A stretch of DNA of 64,000 nt from Littorina saxatilis (Eukaryota; Mollusca; Gastropoda; Littorinimorpha; Littorinidae), in assembly GCF_037325665.1 (NCBI RefSeq), contig NC_090245.1:47586851-47650850 (forward strand), given 5' to 3'. The notes beneath the pieces are model-generated. The model made no database searches. It saw only the letters and a program-made list of their open reading frames with translations, and was not told where the DNA came from. The translations under genes were made by a program, and so were the position numbers. Numbering within the stretch: position 1 is the stretch's first letter; every line of letters starts with the position of its first letter. Below, in pieces: positions 11,031 to 23,731 of this stretch.

Positions 11031-12406
11031 AGTCTTGTATTTCTGTTGGTAGTCTTGTAGCACAGTGAGTCCACCCCCGGCCACCCCACCCCTACCCGGT
11101 TTTAAGACTTCCAACAATCTGACAAAATGAGGTTTTAAAATGGAGGGAGTCTTAAATGGGGTAACGTTACAGAGGTCATCAATAGCAATTCTGAGAAAAC
11201 GTGGTCTTAAAGCGGGAGAGAGTCTTAAATAGGGGGGGGGGGGGTGATCTTAAAAAGGGGGACCCACTGTACTGTTGATAGCTCTGGAGTACTGGACAGG
11301 ACAGGAAAAAGAATCTCGACTCAAGACTGATCAGTTTCTCAAATCTCTCATGTACATGTACACCCCGCTTCGCATAACAAAAGCAATGTCACAAGGTATA
11401 TATGGGGAGGAGGGGGGGGGCGAGAGAAAGAAAGTGGATCCAGTAGTGTCAATGGCCGGGTAATATACCCTGTCACACCGATATCCATCACCCCCACTTG
11501 ATACCCGCCACCCGCTTCTCGGTACAATGTCGGGTAGACCCCGTGTTGCGTAGTTCACCTCTGGTTTCACGTCCGGGGTTAAAGGTCAGCCACCGGAAAC
11601 TTTGTTTGTTTGTTCGTTCATGGGCTGAAAGTCCCACGGCTTTTACGTGTATGACCGTGTTTACCCCGACATTTAGGCAGCCATGACGCCGCTTTCGGAG
11701 GAGAAAACTTTGTGAAAAACGGGGTTGTGCTTTGAGGTGCATGTGCATGTCGACGTATGTAATGTACTGCCTGACAACACCGTACAGTCAAATCAAACAA
11801 ACAAAAAACACAACTAAAAAGAACAAACCAAAACAAACAAAATATAAGGAGCGCCTGATACAACGAATAATGTAACAAAAACGAATAATGTAAGTTACAG
11901 AATTCGTGGGCTGCCCCCGAATAATGCAACAATTGTAACATTATTCGGGGGCCGCCCCCGAATAATGTAACAATTGTTACATTGTTCGTGGCGGATGTAG
12001 CTTTTCCTTGAAATGGGACCAGAAACTGATGGTTTACGTGAAGCTGAGTGTGCCTTTAAGTGCTTCTGTAAAAATCTTTACCATTGCAGAAAACACTCAT
12101 CGACAGATAGCGTCACACACATCCTGCCGGTTTTGATGGCAGTCATAAAGATGGGAAATGTTCGCCAACACTCTCTGATGCTACACACAGTCATTGTTGC
12201 GCTTCGCGTGTCGTGCATATTATGCATACATTGACTGAAAGACATAAAACAAGGCACAAGAGAATATGAAAATAACACCGGCAATTAAACAGCGGGGTAT
12301 TTGAGTACAATCTGGCTCTGCATAACTGTGCATGCAAGTTACATATCGTTTGATGTATTACTTTTTCTATGCATATTATTTGATTATGCAAAAAAAACAA
12401 AAAAGT
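11031..12406. other. Non-coding stretch with a strong palindrome
   Basis: No exon was recognised. At about 11920-11965 a hairpin-forming sequence has arms of about 22 bases centred on GGGGGCCGCCCCC (AACATTATTCGGGGGC and its complement). Shorter copies of the arm (CGAATAATGTAAC) are scattered from 11860 to 11975. Confidence 0.55.
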
Positions 12407-12589
12407 CTGTTTACGGTAACATAGCAAAAGAAATAGGGTCGGTAGGTCGGGATTTTTTTGTTTTTTTTGTTTTACATATTTTTTTAATTATTTTGCCAAA
12501 AAACAAAGACTTTTTTTTTTCTCAAATGCCAAAAAAAAAAAGTCTAGGGTCGCGCAAAAAAATAGGGTCGGTCGGGATACCGTAAACAG
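12407..12589. mobile_element. Short terminal-inverted-repeat element
   Basis: The ends CTGTTTACGGTA (12407) and TACCGTAAACAG (to 12589) are perfect 12-bp inverted repeats. The interior is A/T-rich with two direct copies of AATAGGGTCGGT. At 183 bp it cannot encode a transposase, so it is MITE-like. The target duplication is unclear. Confidence 0.6.
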
Positions 12590-13194
12590 TATCGGCCCGG
12601 ATCTGGTCGAGTTGCGCTGGCAATGCTACATTCTCCATGGGGAGATTTTGGATGAGAAGAATAAGTACTGGTAGCTAGGAATTTGGGGTTGGTTGGTTTT
12701 GGGGTTGTGGTGTCCCTCCAGCAGATGCTAGCTGCTATTCGAGACCGATGCAGTTATTTTCTTTTTCACTTCACATGGCAAGTTCTACGTTTCAGACTAT
12801 TTACATTCAGATCTATCACTGTAAAAGAAGGTTCTAAAAATGTAACACTATCACTTCTGGTACTTCAAATCTTGTAAAAATCTTGTAGGAATTTGGGGAA
12901 TAATCTTGAACAAATAAAATAAGCCTATATTGTCTGATCGAGGTGGCACATGGTACAGAATCGTCGCTTCAGAAAACTGACAGTTCGACGCCAACCAGTA
13001 AATAACAAAGAACAAGAACAACAAGAACAAATACTTTATTGTCTGTTTTTACAATCCCGAAATTTGCCTTTAGTCCCTGTGGTGATGTACCTAAAAACGT
13101 CGTTCTTCTAAAGCTGCCCCAAAACTTAGTTCGTATTAAAGGCACAGTAAACCTCCCGTAAACCATCACAGATACTGTCAGGCTTTTACACACA

Positions 13195-13318
13195 GTACAA
13201 ACACCCTTTCATTTAACACTCACCGCTTGAATACACCCACTGGGAGGAAGCGACCCGAATTTCCCAGCAATGGGACAATAAAGAAATGAAATGAAAATGA
13301 AATGAAATGAATACATCC
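13195..13318 (+). mobile_element. SINE 3' fragment with ATGAA-type tail
   Basis: It contains the reverse complement of the block at 26735-26765 (GGGAGGAAGCGACCCGAATT then CCCAGCAATGGGA) followed by AATAAAGAAATGAAATGAAA. Only the 3' part is present, and the element at 13321 abuts it. Confidence 0.5.
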
Positions 13319-13320
13319 TA

Positions 13321-13858
13321 GGTGCCCTCCGTAAAGAGCGAGCAATTGTCAAAGAATGTATTTTTGCGTGGTTTATCTTACCCCTGAGCTATCGTGAACC
13401 CGTGTGATCCAGTTTCACTTTTTTCACAATGTAGTCGTCAGTTTTTGATTTCGATGCGACTCGCTGTAAGCTTATCTGCAATAGCACGTTATTATGTACT
13501 TCTGAATCTAAACGCAACACACGCCTGCGATTCACACGAACTCTAGCGATAGCTTTTGACTGTTCAGAGGAACTGGCGATAGGCATAACCGTCGTCTGCT
13601 ACGAGAACCACGACCTTGCGTGACCCTGCTTCCAGGCTTTTCTTTTTTCAAACTTTCAAAACTTCGAATTGTACTGATCTTGTCTTGATGAAAAAAGAAT
13701 TCTTTTATGATTTAAGAATGTTTGTATAACAAGCTGTCAATTTATTATTTAGATTTTAAAAGTTAGGTCTAGCGCCAAAACGCATCGTCCGATTGTCTGA
13801 TTCAGACAATCCGCAAAATTAATTCTTTGAAACATGCTCGCTCTTTACGTAGGGCACC
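13321..13858. mobile_element. TA-flanked terminal-inverted-repeat element (Tc1/mariner-like MITE)
   Basis: Inverted ends of 24 bp (13321-13344 and 13835-13858, one mismatch, beginning GGTGCCCT) are each flanked by TA (13319-13320, 13859-13860), the target duplication of the Tc1/mariner group. The 538-bp interior has no transposase-like frame, so it is non-autonomous. The family call rests only on the TA duplication. Confidence 0.7.
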
Positions 13859-16300
13859 TAGAAAGTATCTTTCATGAGTCATGAGTGCCTGGTTCCAACG
13901 TGCATGACTGTGATACGGGGTGTTCTACCGGAAACATCAAGCAACGCGTATACAATTATTTTCTCTGGAAAAGTCTGCCATAATTTCAAGACATTGGTAC
14001 CTAACTCACGATCGTATTCATCCACCAAATAACTTCAGCTTCCCTTTTCAGCCCAAGAAGAAATTTTTTTGCCGGTTGAATATGTTTCACTTTAACAAAA
14101 AAAAGTAATAAATACTAAACTAACATTCGTAAAGTGCAGACTATCTTTGAAACGATTTATTAATTACAGAACGATGAAAGTGTTTCACTCTCAGGCAGAT
14201 TAACCAGTGGTGTCATGTAGCATCCATGGCGGCTGCAATAGCGCGGAGTGACCGGAACTTTGGGGTCAGGCAACATCTGGTAAACGTTATTGTGGCGGGT
14301 GTGTGTTGCCGAAAAGGAATGAGCAGTGCGTGGACATTATCTTTCTCGTGTCTTTAGCTTCGCCCAGTCCACCACGACTGACAGCCGTTTGATTTTGAAT
14401 TCGAATTTGGCGAGTGAATTTTTTTCTGAAAGTACGTTATCCAGGGGTTATTATAAACATTTTTTGGGGTGCATGTGTGGTGTACACCTTCAAATGTTTG
14501 CTTGACAAAAATGGTGCTTTTGAGTTTGGTATAGACAGAGTATTTTTGAAAATAATATTTCAAGTGAGAGCTCGTTTCCTGAAAAGGGCTGGACATTAGA
14601 CTGAAGTGCCACGCGCCGCTCTGCTTTTATACCCGACCCTCGGCCTTTAAGGGACACAAAACGCCCATAAAGACCCAACATAAAGCCTATGAATACAATA
14701 CACTCAACGGCTTCAAGCAGACAGACGTTAGTTCTTTTCTACCGAACATATAAATTTCGATCGAACTTCCTCACCACAATTACTGTTTCAATTCGCCATT
14801 GTTGTCGTCCTTGATTTGCTTCTTCAAGGTTGTTTCTTTAAAAGCGACATCTAAGCACAATAAGAAAGTCATGTTTATAGCGTGCAAAGCCTTTAAATGC
14901 TGAGTAAATTAAATGGGTGTCAACAAACGAGCTGGGGTGGGAGGAGGGGTTAAAGGATCCCTTGTGACGGAGTTCACAAAGAGACGACAAACTGTTGGAC
15001 CAAGTAGTGACTAGTACACTATGGCGGTTGTTAGATCATTCTCAACAGGACGTGCCCAACTATCCCCCACCCACCCCAATACACACATCTGCTTCCAAAG
15101 GTGGGTGTGGGGGAGGTAAGGTGGGGGCAGGGTACGTCGGAAGGAGAGTGTGGGAGGGGCAAGCAAGAATTCAAAACCAAGTCTACTATCTGTGCCGAAC
15201 TGTGATCTGGCCGAAGAACACGTCAGGGACTGTGGAGTGTGCAGTCTCTGAACACGTGCACGCTATAATAAACTCTGCAAAGAAAGTATTGCACCCATTT
15301 TTGTACCCCAACTAAAGCATTCATTCCCGTGTCAATTCATTCACACTTTCTAAACACGCATACACTTGTTGTGTATGTCATCTAAAGTCGGAGTAAAACC
15401 CGGGAACATGCCCCGAATGGCTTTGCCGCGAGAGCGTAAAACTTGAATTTCTCTCTATCAAAGATTTCTTTTACAGGTGTCACGTGACCGCCGCACAAGT
15501 AAGGGTACCCCCAAAACCGACCCGACAAAAACGTTAGGTACCAATCAAAAATCGACGAAAACTCAGAATAGGCACAACTTGGCTACTTTTACATACGAGG
15601 AGAAAGCCAAATCAATTATCTATGCAGATAGAGTTATTTTGCATCGTTGTCTTGAGTATTTTTTTGTGTTATTTTATTTCTACTGATGCAGGTGTCGTTC
15701 GCATTAGCGGTCAAAAACGGGAGGTTTTGTGAAAATGTTGATGGGTACTGTGACGTCTGCTTCTCGTTCTAGGGCTGATCAGTGTTTAACAGAGACAATT
15801 GCAAAGAAGTAATAAGAAATTTAATAATTCTGTACTTTCAAAAACATGCACATGATCATTCTTGCAGACATCAATCCCTTTCTCTTAGAATCTTCAAATG
15901 AAAGTTTTATAGATTATGATTTCGCTGGTGTGATTTCACACACACGTAACAACATTGTCTTTCTTCTTCTTGTTGCGTCGACGTTTAGCATCGAAGAGCG
16001 GAACGTACTTCTTCTCGTTGAAAATGTATTTCAGTTTACACAAATGAAGACATGAAGGTGTGTTAATGTTCACAAAATATAAAGTAGTCTACTCATCACA
16101 ATAAACTCGATCTGGTGGCGCTTGGGGACGTTGGTGGTTCCTTCCATGGTTACCGCTGACGTTGCCCTTCCCCACAGTGCTCACACGACATCATTTACAC
16201 AAGCATTGCACACTCTGTACACTTGCACCTTCTGTAACACACACGTGCAATATCTGTTAATATTGCTATTTCATATGTTACGTGGATTTCCATTGGTCAA
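13859..16300. other. Stretch without recognised gene; SINE fragment at 15316-15455
   Basis: At 15316-15455 is a minus-strand SINE fragment that matches the ends of the repeat at 5790-6350 (GTAAAACCCGGGAACATG, GGCTTTGCCGCGAG). The rest shows no exon, tRNA or clear repeat structure. Confidence 0.5.
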
Positions 16301-16654
16301 TTGGGCAAAACTGAGCTCATTGTAAAAGTGATATCGACGACATTTCCGTCGATATCAGTTTTGATATCGACGACCTCTTTATTGCTTCCCCACTTCAAAA
16401 ACAAAAACACCTGAATTTAAAAACAAACAAATATATATATGAAAATGTAATGATCCCAGAATTTAGTTGAGCAAGTGACTAAAGACTTTTTGAAAGAAAA
16501 GACATTTTTAAATACTGAAAAGTACAAGAAAAGAGTGAACAAAAAGAAATAATAATCAGGGGGAGGGATATGGAACAGCCAAAACTGAGACAAATACTTT
16601 TGTAATTTCTTTTCAGTAAATACAAAATGTCCACAGAATTAGCAATATATCTAA

Positions 16655-16793
16655 CATTGACTGACTGTGTGATGATATCTTCTGCTATTGGTCTGTTTCG
16701 ACAGTGATATCAAAATCTCGACCTCCGGTCTCGATTTTGATATCACTGTCTCAACAGACATAGCAGAAGATATCATCACACAGTCCGTCAATA
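16655..16793. repeat. Foldback palindrome
   Basis: Arms of about 65 bases (16655-16720 and 16727-16793) are nearly perfect reverse complements around CTCCGGTC. Both contain GTGTGATGATATCTTCTGCT. A smaller GATATCGACG palindrome lies at 16328-16372. Together they may mark one MITE covering about 16310-16810. Confidence 0.75.
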
Positions 16794-17421
16794 TTGGGTA
16801 TTATCAAGTATGATTTCCATCGATATCATTCAATTTGTTTCTCTAAAACAACACAGAAACAAGAGTTCACAGACTGACACAAACACATGGAAAAATGAAC
16901 AATACCTGTGTTTTCCTGTGAATCAATAATGTTAAAATGTATTAGCGTGTTTTACCTGCGGTTAGTGGACCTTTGGAGATCGCAAAAATGTGGAAATCCG
17001 TCCACGGAAGGTGAAACATATGCTAGTGCAATCTACGTGGCTTCGTTGATTGCTGCCATCTTGGAGTCAATGAAACGGTCAGAGCATTGCATCCTAGCAA
17101 CCTCAACTGAATATATGTACAGTTCATATTCACGAATTAATACCAATGCACGCTGTTTTCTTTTGCTCTCTTCGTTTAAATTTCTTTCCATGAAGATAAA
17201 CACATTCTTGCCTTGTACGCTGCACTAGTTTTGGACTAATGGCGCGAGCGTTGACGTCATATGTATACAGTGTCGTCATGACGTAGTCTCGGTCATTTAA
17301 CCTCGTTTTGTGTACGCAACTAGTGAAGTCTCGATTAATATGAGAGAGGGAGTCGATACACGAATTCCATTCGTCACATAACCCCATGGATCAAGATAAT
17401 TATCCTATCCTAAGTAGATGA

Positions 17422-20400
17422 TTATTCATCGTACGACGCTCTGCTCATATAATCTGCACCGTGGTTGTCCTTCCCGGGGATAACACGTACGGTGAACTCG
17501 TATGGCTGCAGTTGGAGGGCCCATCTCATCAGACGAGGGTTGTTCGGTTGTCGTTGGAGATGTTTGAGTGGGCGATGGTCTGTCTCAATGGTGAAGTGTT
17601 TCCCGTACAGATACCGTTCGAACTTTCCCACTCCCCAAACTGTAGCTAGGCATTCTTTTTCTACGGTGGCGTACCTACTTTCTGCTCCGTTGAACTTCTT
17701 GCTTTGGTACGCAACAGGTCGTATAGTCTCTTCGTGCTCTTGCATGAGAACAGCACCCATTCCTTTGTCGGAGGCGTCCGTCCTTAGCACGAAAGGTTTG
17801 CTGTGGTCTGGCATACACAGCACAGGTTTCTGTGAGATTTTCTCTTTGAGTGTCTCAAAACTCCTTCTCGCTTCGTCGTTCCAGACAAGCTTGTCTGGGT
17901 TGAACTTCTTTGTCAGGTCGGTTAACGGAACAGCTATGTTCGCGTATGACTCGATGTAGGACCTGTAGAAGTTGCAGAGTCCTAGGAACGACCATAGTTC
18001 CTTCTTCGTGGTGGGTGGGAGAGCGTCTTGAATCTTCTTGATCTTGTCGCTTTCTGGCCACCTTTTTCCACCTCCCACTTCGTGTCCGAGGTACGGCAAC
18101 TCTGTGTAGCCTATGTAGCACTTGGAGGGTTTTGCTGCCAAATTGGCTTCTTGTAGCCTCTGTAGTACTGCCTTCAGAGCTGACATGTGCTCTTCCCAGG
18201 TTTCAGTTGCTATAAGCACGTCGTCCATGAAGTGGTGGACGTCTTTTCTTCTGATTGGATTGAGTAGCTTCCTCATCATGCGATTAAACACCCCTGTCGC
18301 TGTTTTCAATCCAAATGGCATGTTGGCCCAACGAAATTGGCCCGCTGAAGTTGTGAATGCCGTCTTGTCTCTATCTTCCTCTTCTATTGGGATCGCCCAA
18401 TATCCTTTCGTCAAGTCTAGCTTTGAAAAGTATTTCGTTTTTCCTAAACTTTGAAACAGATGGTCGACATCGGTGATGGGTTCAGCGTCGAACACTACCA
18501 CGTTGTTCAGAGCTCTCAGATCAGAACAGAAACGGTACTTTCCGTCCTTCTTCTTTATCAGGACTATGGGAGAGTTGTATGGAGAGTTTGCAGGTTCGAT
18601 GACATGCAACTTCAGCATTTCTTCAATTTCCTTTTCGACAGTTTCTACCATGGCGTGAGGTATGGGTCTGGGTTTCACAAAGACTGGTTTCTTCTCTGTC
18701 ACTTCAATGGAACATTTTTCCAGGTTCGTCGTCTTTGGAACATCTGTTAGGAACTCTTCAAATTCTTCACAGATCATCTTCGCCTCCTTGAGCTTTGCCT
18801 TGTCCAATTTCTCGTCGAAATGGATGTTCTTCACATTTTCGGTTCTTTGAGTTTCTAGGAGGGGTAACATCTTCTGAGTGTCATACTTGAAAATGTCATC
18901 GTCCATCGTGTTGTCCTCTTCCATGACAACAGCCACGACCTCTTCTCCTCCGTCTTCTTCATCACTTTCTTCTTCGTTTGAAGCAGGAACACTCGCTTGG
19001 GCGGATGAACTGGGATTGGGAGTGGCGGAACTCAATTCCCGTTCTTGGTACTCCTTGATGAGGTTGATGTGGTAGATCCGTGTTCTTCTGCCAACTTGGA
19101 TCTTGTAGTCGAATTCATTCAACTTTTCCACAACCTTGTAGGGACCTGACCATGTAAGTTCCAGCTTGTTGTTCTTCACAGGGCGTAGAAGTAGAACCCG
19201 TTTTCCGACTTCTAGCGTCCTTGGTTTCGTTTTCTTGTTGAAGAAATGGGCTTGCTTGCTGGCCGCTTTCTTCAGGTTCTCACGTGCCACGTTGCACGTT
19301 TCTTCTATTCTGTTCCTGAGGTTGACTACATATTCCGCTGTAGTCTTCTGCTCCCCTGAGATTTCTTCTTCGGTCCATGTTTGGCGCAGCACTTGCATGG
19401 GTCCTTTGACAGATCTCCCATACAGCAGCTCAAACGGCGAAAATCCCATGCTTTCTTGTGGAGCTTCTCTGTATGCAAACAGGAGGGCGGGGATAAACGT
19501 GTCCCATTCCCTCGGTTGATCGATCGCTAACTTTTTCAGCATGCTCTTCAGTGTGGAGTTGAACCTTTCGACCAAACCATTCGCTTGAGGGTGAAACGGT
19601 GCAGTCATATGGTGTTTGATGCTGAGAAAGTCGTTCACTTCTTTCATCAGGTGGCTGGTGAACTGTGTGCCTTGGTCCGTTATCACTTCATCTGGGATTC
19701 CCAATCTAGTCCACATCTCCCAGAGAGCTTCAGCTACGGTATCTGCTTGGATGTTTTTCAGGGCTACGGCTTCGGGGTATCGGGTAGCGTAGTCAACAGA
19801 TACCAAGATGTATTGTTTCTTGCTCTCCGACATAGGTTTGACCGGGCCGATGATATCCACCGCAACTCTCTTGAAAACCGAACTGATGGGTGGCATCCTT
19901 CCCAGAGGGACTTTCTTTGTCTGACTTTTCGGTGCAGTTCTTTGGCATGTGTCACAGGACAAGCAATACCTACGAATGTCTCCTGCACACCCTGGCCACC
20001 AGAATTCTGCTCTAATTCTGTCAGATGTTTTTCTTTGACCTAAGTGTCCTGCCATGGGGTGATCGTGACCAAATGAAAGAACTTTGTTCCTGAGTTTCTT
20101 CGGAACGATTACTAGTGAACGGTCGTTTCCGTGGCGATCTTTCGTTGTTCTATACAGGATTTCTTTCTTGTATGAATATCGTATCCCATTGATCCCTTCT
20201 GGAGAGTTGGCAAATTGCCTGATGGTCTTCAACGTAGGGTCACTTGCCTGTTCTCTCTTCAGATCAGCTGGCGAATACAGTCTTTCTTCTTCCTTGACTC
20301 CCTGTTTGTGACTGCAGCTTGGTTTCTGGGCGTCTACTGTCGCTTGTGCTCTCGTGGTAACAACAGCTGCTGTCCCAGGGTACCACGCTGGGTCTCGAAC

Positions 20401-22101
20401 AGGATATGTGGGAGTCAATTTCTTCTCTTTACCTAGTCCATACCATTTACCTATGAGGACAGGGTAAATTGGGTCGTCCATCACCGTTACTTCTGTCTCG
20501 GAGTCAAAGTAGGGTGAATCGATGTGTACCACGGCGGTGTGGTACATCTTCTTGGAGTCTTTCTCTGCCAGAGTAGTCTCCTTCATTTTCGCTGAATATG
20601 CCTCCTTAGGCACAAACTTCTTGCTGACAATGATACCAGTACATCCAGTGTCTCTCAAAGCGTTGACAATTGTTCCATTCAGCTTCACTGGTACCACTTC
20701 GGCACATTTCTTTTCCTTGCAATTTCCGCAAAGTTTTTCTAAGAGGATCGGTGTCTCAAGTGTATCTTTCTTCGATGAAACTGCACCTGCTGTGTCTCTC
20801 TTGTTTGGACAAAAACGAGAGACATGCCCTTGCAATTTACAAATGAAACAACATCCAGATGCTCGCAGTTTCTCTCTCTCGGCGTCACTCAACTTTGCCT
20901 TTAGAGTTTGATTTGCGGGTTTTGTTGATGGAGCAGCTATTCTTGTTTCTTCTTGGGGAGAACGACGTTTTTCAGGCTTGACGTACGTCGATGAAGTTTT
21001 GACGTTCGATCTAGATTGTTGATATGTGTTGGCTATCATCCCAATCTCTTTGGCGCTCTTAGGGTCTCTATCCCTAATGTGAACGGCGAGGTCAGGCGGA
21101 AGGGTGTCCAACACCTGCTCACGGACCAACAAATCTTTGAGATCTTTTACATCTTGGTCGCATTCTGCTAATTCCACCCACTTGTCTAGATACCGTTCTA
21201 GCTTCGTGATGTGCTCTTTATACGTGTCAGTGGCGCTTTTCTTGGTTTGGCGAAACTTCTTTCTATAATCTTCGCTAGTGAGTTGGAAGCCCTCATACAA
21301 AGCGTGTTTGAGAGTGTCGTAGTCATTAGCGTCTTCCTCGTTCAGCTTTGAGAAGATGACTCTCGCCTTACCCTTCAGAAAGTACACTACACGTGAAGCT
21401 TTTGCTGCATCACTCAGGTTACAGTCTCGAGCATAATGCTCGAACTGATGGAACCAGCTCTCGATGTCATCACGGTCGTCTAGAAAAGGAATCTTGGGCT
21501 TGAAACCATCATCTTCGCGAATACGTCCTGGCGAGTTGTTGTTCCTGTTGCCCTCTTGGTTGGCGTTCTGGATTTTCAACTGTTCCAGTTGGAATTGTCG
21601 TTCAGCGTCACGTTCTTGTCGTTCAGCATCACGTTCTTGTCGTTCAGCACGTTCTTGTCGTTCAGCATCACGTTCTCGTTCTTCGCGATCAAGAGTTTGT
21701 TGCTTCTCTTTCTGATCAAGAACAAATGCACGCAACTCGGCTCCTTCTAACCCCAACAACTGTCCTTCGGCCATTAGCTGTCTAGTCAACTCTAGCGGAT
21801 CTACACTTGTGGACTGAGACATATTTACAGGTGACACGTCCGTGCACGCCTGTGGATCAACCTCTTCGTCGTTACGGTTGCTGTCAACTTGAAGAGAGAG
21901 ATGAACACTCTCTTCTTCGTCAGCAGTAATTGGTAACGAGTCTATCACCTCTTCCCGATCGTTACCGACAGTAAGGGTTTTTCTTCCCTTCTTATCTGTG
22001 GTTACTATGGGAAGCGATTTGTCGGCCGGCTGTTTCCGTGCCAACTGGGCTGCGATGGTGGACTTTCTAAAATTATGAGCTGGGGAACTGTCGTCACTCA
22101 T
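17422..22101 (-). mobile_element. Gmr1-like Ty3/gypsy LTR retrotransposon, gag-pol polyprotein
   Basis: This is an LTR-retrotransposon fossil with one open coding region of 1559 codons. Parts in order: an acidic and coiled N-terminus with RQERDAE-type repeats (about 140-175), the gag core, a zinc knuckle C-X2-C-X4-H-X4-C (about 417-430), an aspartic protease with DTG (about 484), an integrase HHCC finger (about 680-720), the integrase core starting near VAVDIIGP (about 750), an integrase C-terminal fold with WSGPYKV (about 990), then reverse transcriptase (about 1140-1340, FMDD near 1292) and RNase H with TDAS (about 1437). Integrase before reverse transcriptase is the copia-like order, yet the sequences are gypsy-type. 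That combination defines the Gmr1-like group. The coding region looks whole, so the insertion is probably young. A possible 3' LTR edge (TGTGAC on the minus strand) is at 17378. The 5' LTR is not visible and may fall in the gap at 22519-22718. Confidence 0.92.
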
Positions 22102-22518
22102 AAGTCACCTCGCGTATTATTCCAAAACGTACAAAATGTATGTTGCTCAAACACCGTCGAGCTACTAAATTTCGGATCAAATTACAAAAAGAAACAGTCG
22201 GGCGGCGCCTTCGTGCACAAAATGCAAGTCCTAGTTTAGCTCTACTTCTACTGTACTTTGAAATAATTCTTCAACGTATGTTACGTTACGTTTCCACACA
22301 ACCACCCAAAGAGTTATGTTTCCACGTTCTATCGTGAGTCAGTTTACTTCTATCTACTAACGAGAACTTACACTGTAAACTTTATTTGACTCTTTCTGGC
22401 GAAAAGATCAATCTTTCACTCGATCGAACGTTGAATATACAAGATGTATCAACTCAACTGTCAATTCGCATCATTTACTGTGTAGATTAATTTACAGCCA
22501 CTTCTACAGCAAGTAAAT

Positions 22519-22718
22519 NNNNNNNNNNNNNNNNNNNNNNNNNNNNNNNNNNNNNNNNNNNNNNNNNNNNNNNNNNNNNNNNNNNNNNNNNNNNNNNNNN
22601 NNNNNNNNNNNNNNNNNNNNNNNNNNNNNNNNNNNNNNNNNNNNNNNNNNNNNNNNNNNNNNNNNNNNNNNNNNNNNNNNNNNNNNNNNNNNNNNNNNNN
22701 NNNNNNNNNNNNNNNNNN
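22519..22718. other. Assembly gap (200 N)
   Basis: Exactly 200 N bases mark a gap of unknown true size. It lies about 420 bp upstream of the retrotransposon's start codon, where its leader and 5' LTR are expected. Confidence 0.98.
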
Positions 22719-22920
22719 ACATGGTGAGGCTACCTGTTTTCAGGAGGCAGAGTGTGCCTTTAAGATGCAGACTTGAAGGTGTCCACACTGGTTGTCTTTA
22801 TGTTGTGAAAGGAATTCAGCAACAGCTGTACTGGACAGAGACAGCGACTGTGTACAAATATTGAACGCCTTTGACTTGTCAGTTCAAATGTCATGTAAGT
22901 CTACCAGGCAGAGAGAGAGA

Positions 22921-22962
<42 letters not shown>

Positions 22963-23731
22963 GAGAGAGAGAGAGAGAAAGTGTGTGTGTGTGTGAGGAG
23001 AGAGAGAGTGTGTGTGTGTGTGTGAGTTATGTATTGTTGTACATGTAAATATGTTTTCTTAATGCTGTTAAATGTGATGCGAGGGAGGAGATGTAGCTAT
23101 GCATTGTATGATACAGTGCAAGCCCCTTCCTTCAAACCCCGAGTCAGTTAGACATTCCTTTACTTAGTCACTTTTTTCGTTCTACATGTACATTTGCTCA
23201 TCAGATATTGCAGATTGATTGCAGAGACATGCATTAAGAAGAAAAAAGTGTTTGGGGTAAGGGAAATTATGTCTTTTTATAAAAAGCAACACATATGATA
23301 TATATGTATCTTAAAGCCTGGCAAAGCTTCAATAATACTGCACTTAAATAATTTTGTGAAGTGGTGTAAGACTTATGGTTTAGCCTTTCTTTCAAGATCA
23401 ACTTCACATGAATTTCTGATACGGTGAACTAATAGATCAGTTTATTTGTAAATCGAATTTACATTTTCTGGGCTGCTGAAGCAGACTTGACACTAATATT
23501 TGGCACTGACTTGGTAGTCACGATGGTTTGACCTACGAGGCTTGCGCTGTGTTCCACAACGGTACTTTTTAAAAATTGTGTTTTTTAAATGTTTACATGT
23601 ATAGGCTTTACATTAACATCACATAGACAAGGGGACAATTACAACACACATGGGGTGGGGGTGGGGGGTGGTCATGGCTTGGTGGTCGCAGTATCAAAAA
23701 TATGTAAAGGAAAAAGAACCTAAGGGTTACA
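22719..23731. other. Stretch without recognised gene, with a (GA)n/(GT)n microsatellite
   Basis: Interrupted (GA)n with (GT)n occupies about 22911-23025. The remainder to 23731 is AT-rich and shows no exon. Confidence 0.6.

Noticed and set aside
12602-12666. Exon-like plus-strand peptide LRWQCYILHGEILDEKNKYW
   Set aside because: It reads like protein and ends at a TAG, but there is no clear acceptor in the right phase from exon 3 of the receptor-like gene and no known family; left uncalled.
22504-22788. Minus-strand open frame across the gap
   Set aside because: It consists mostly of N bases.
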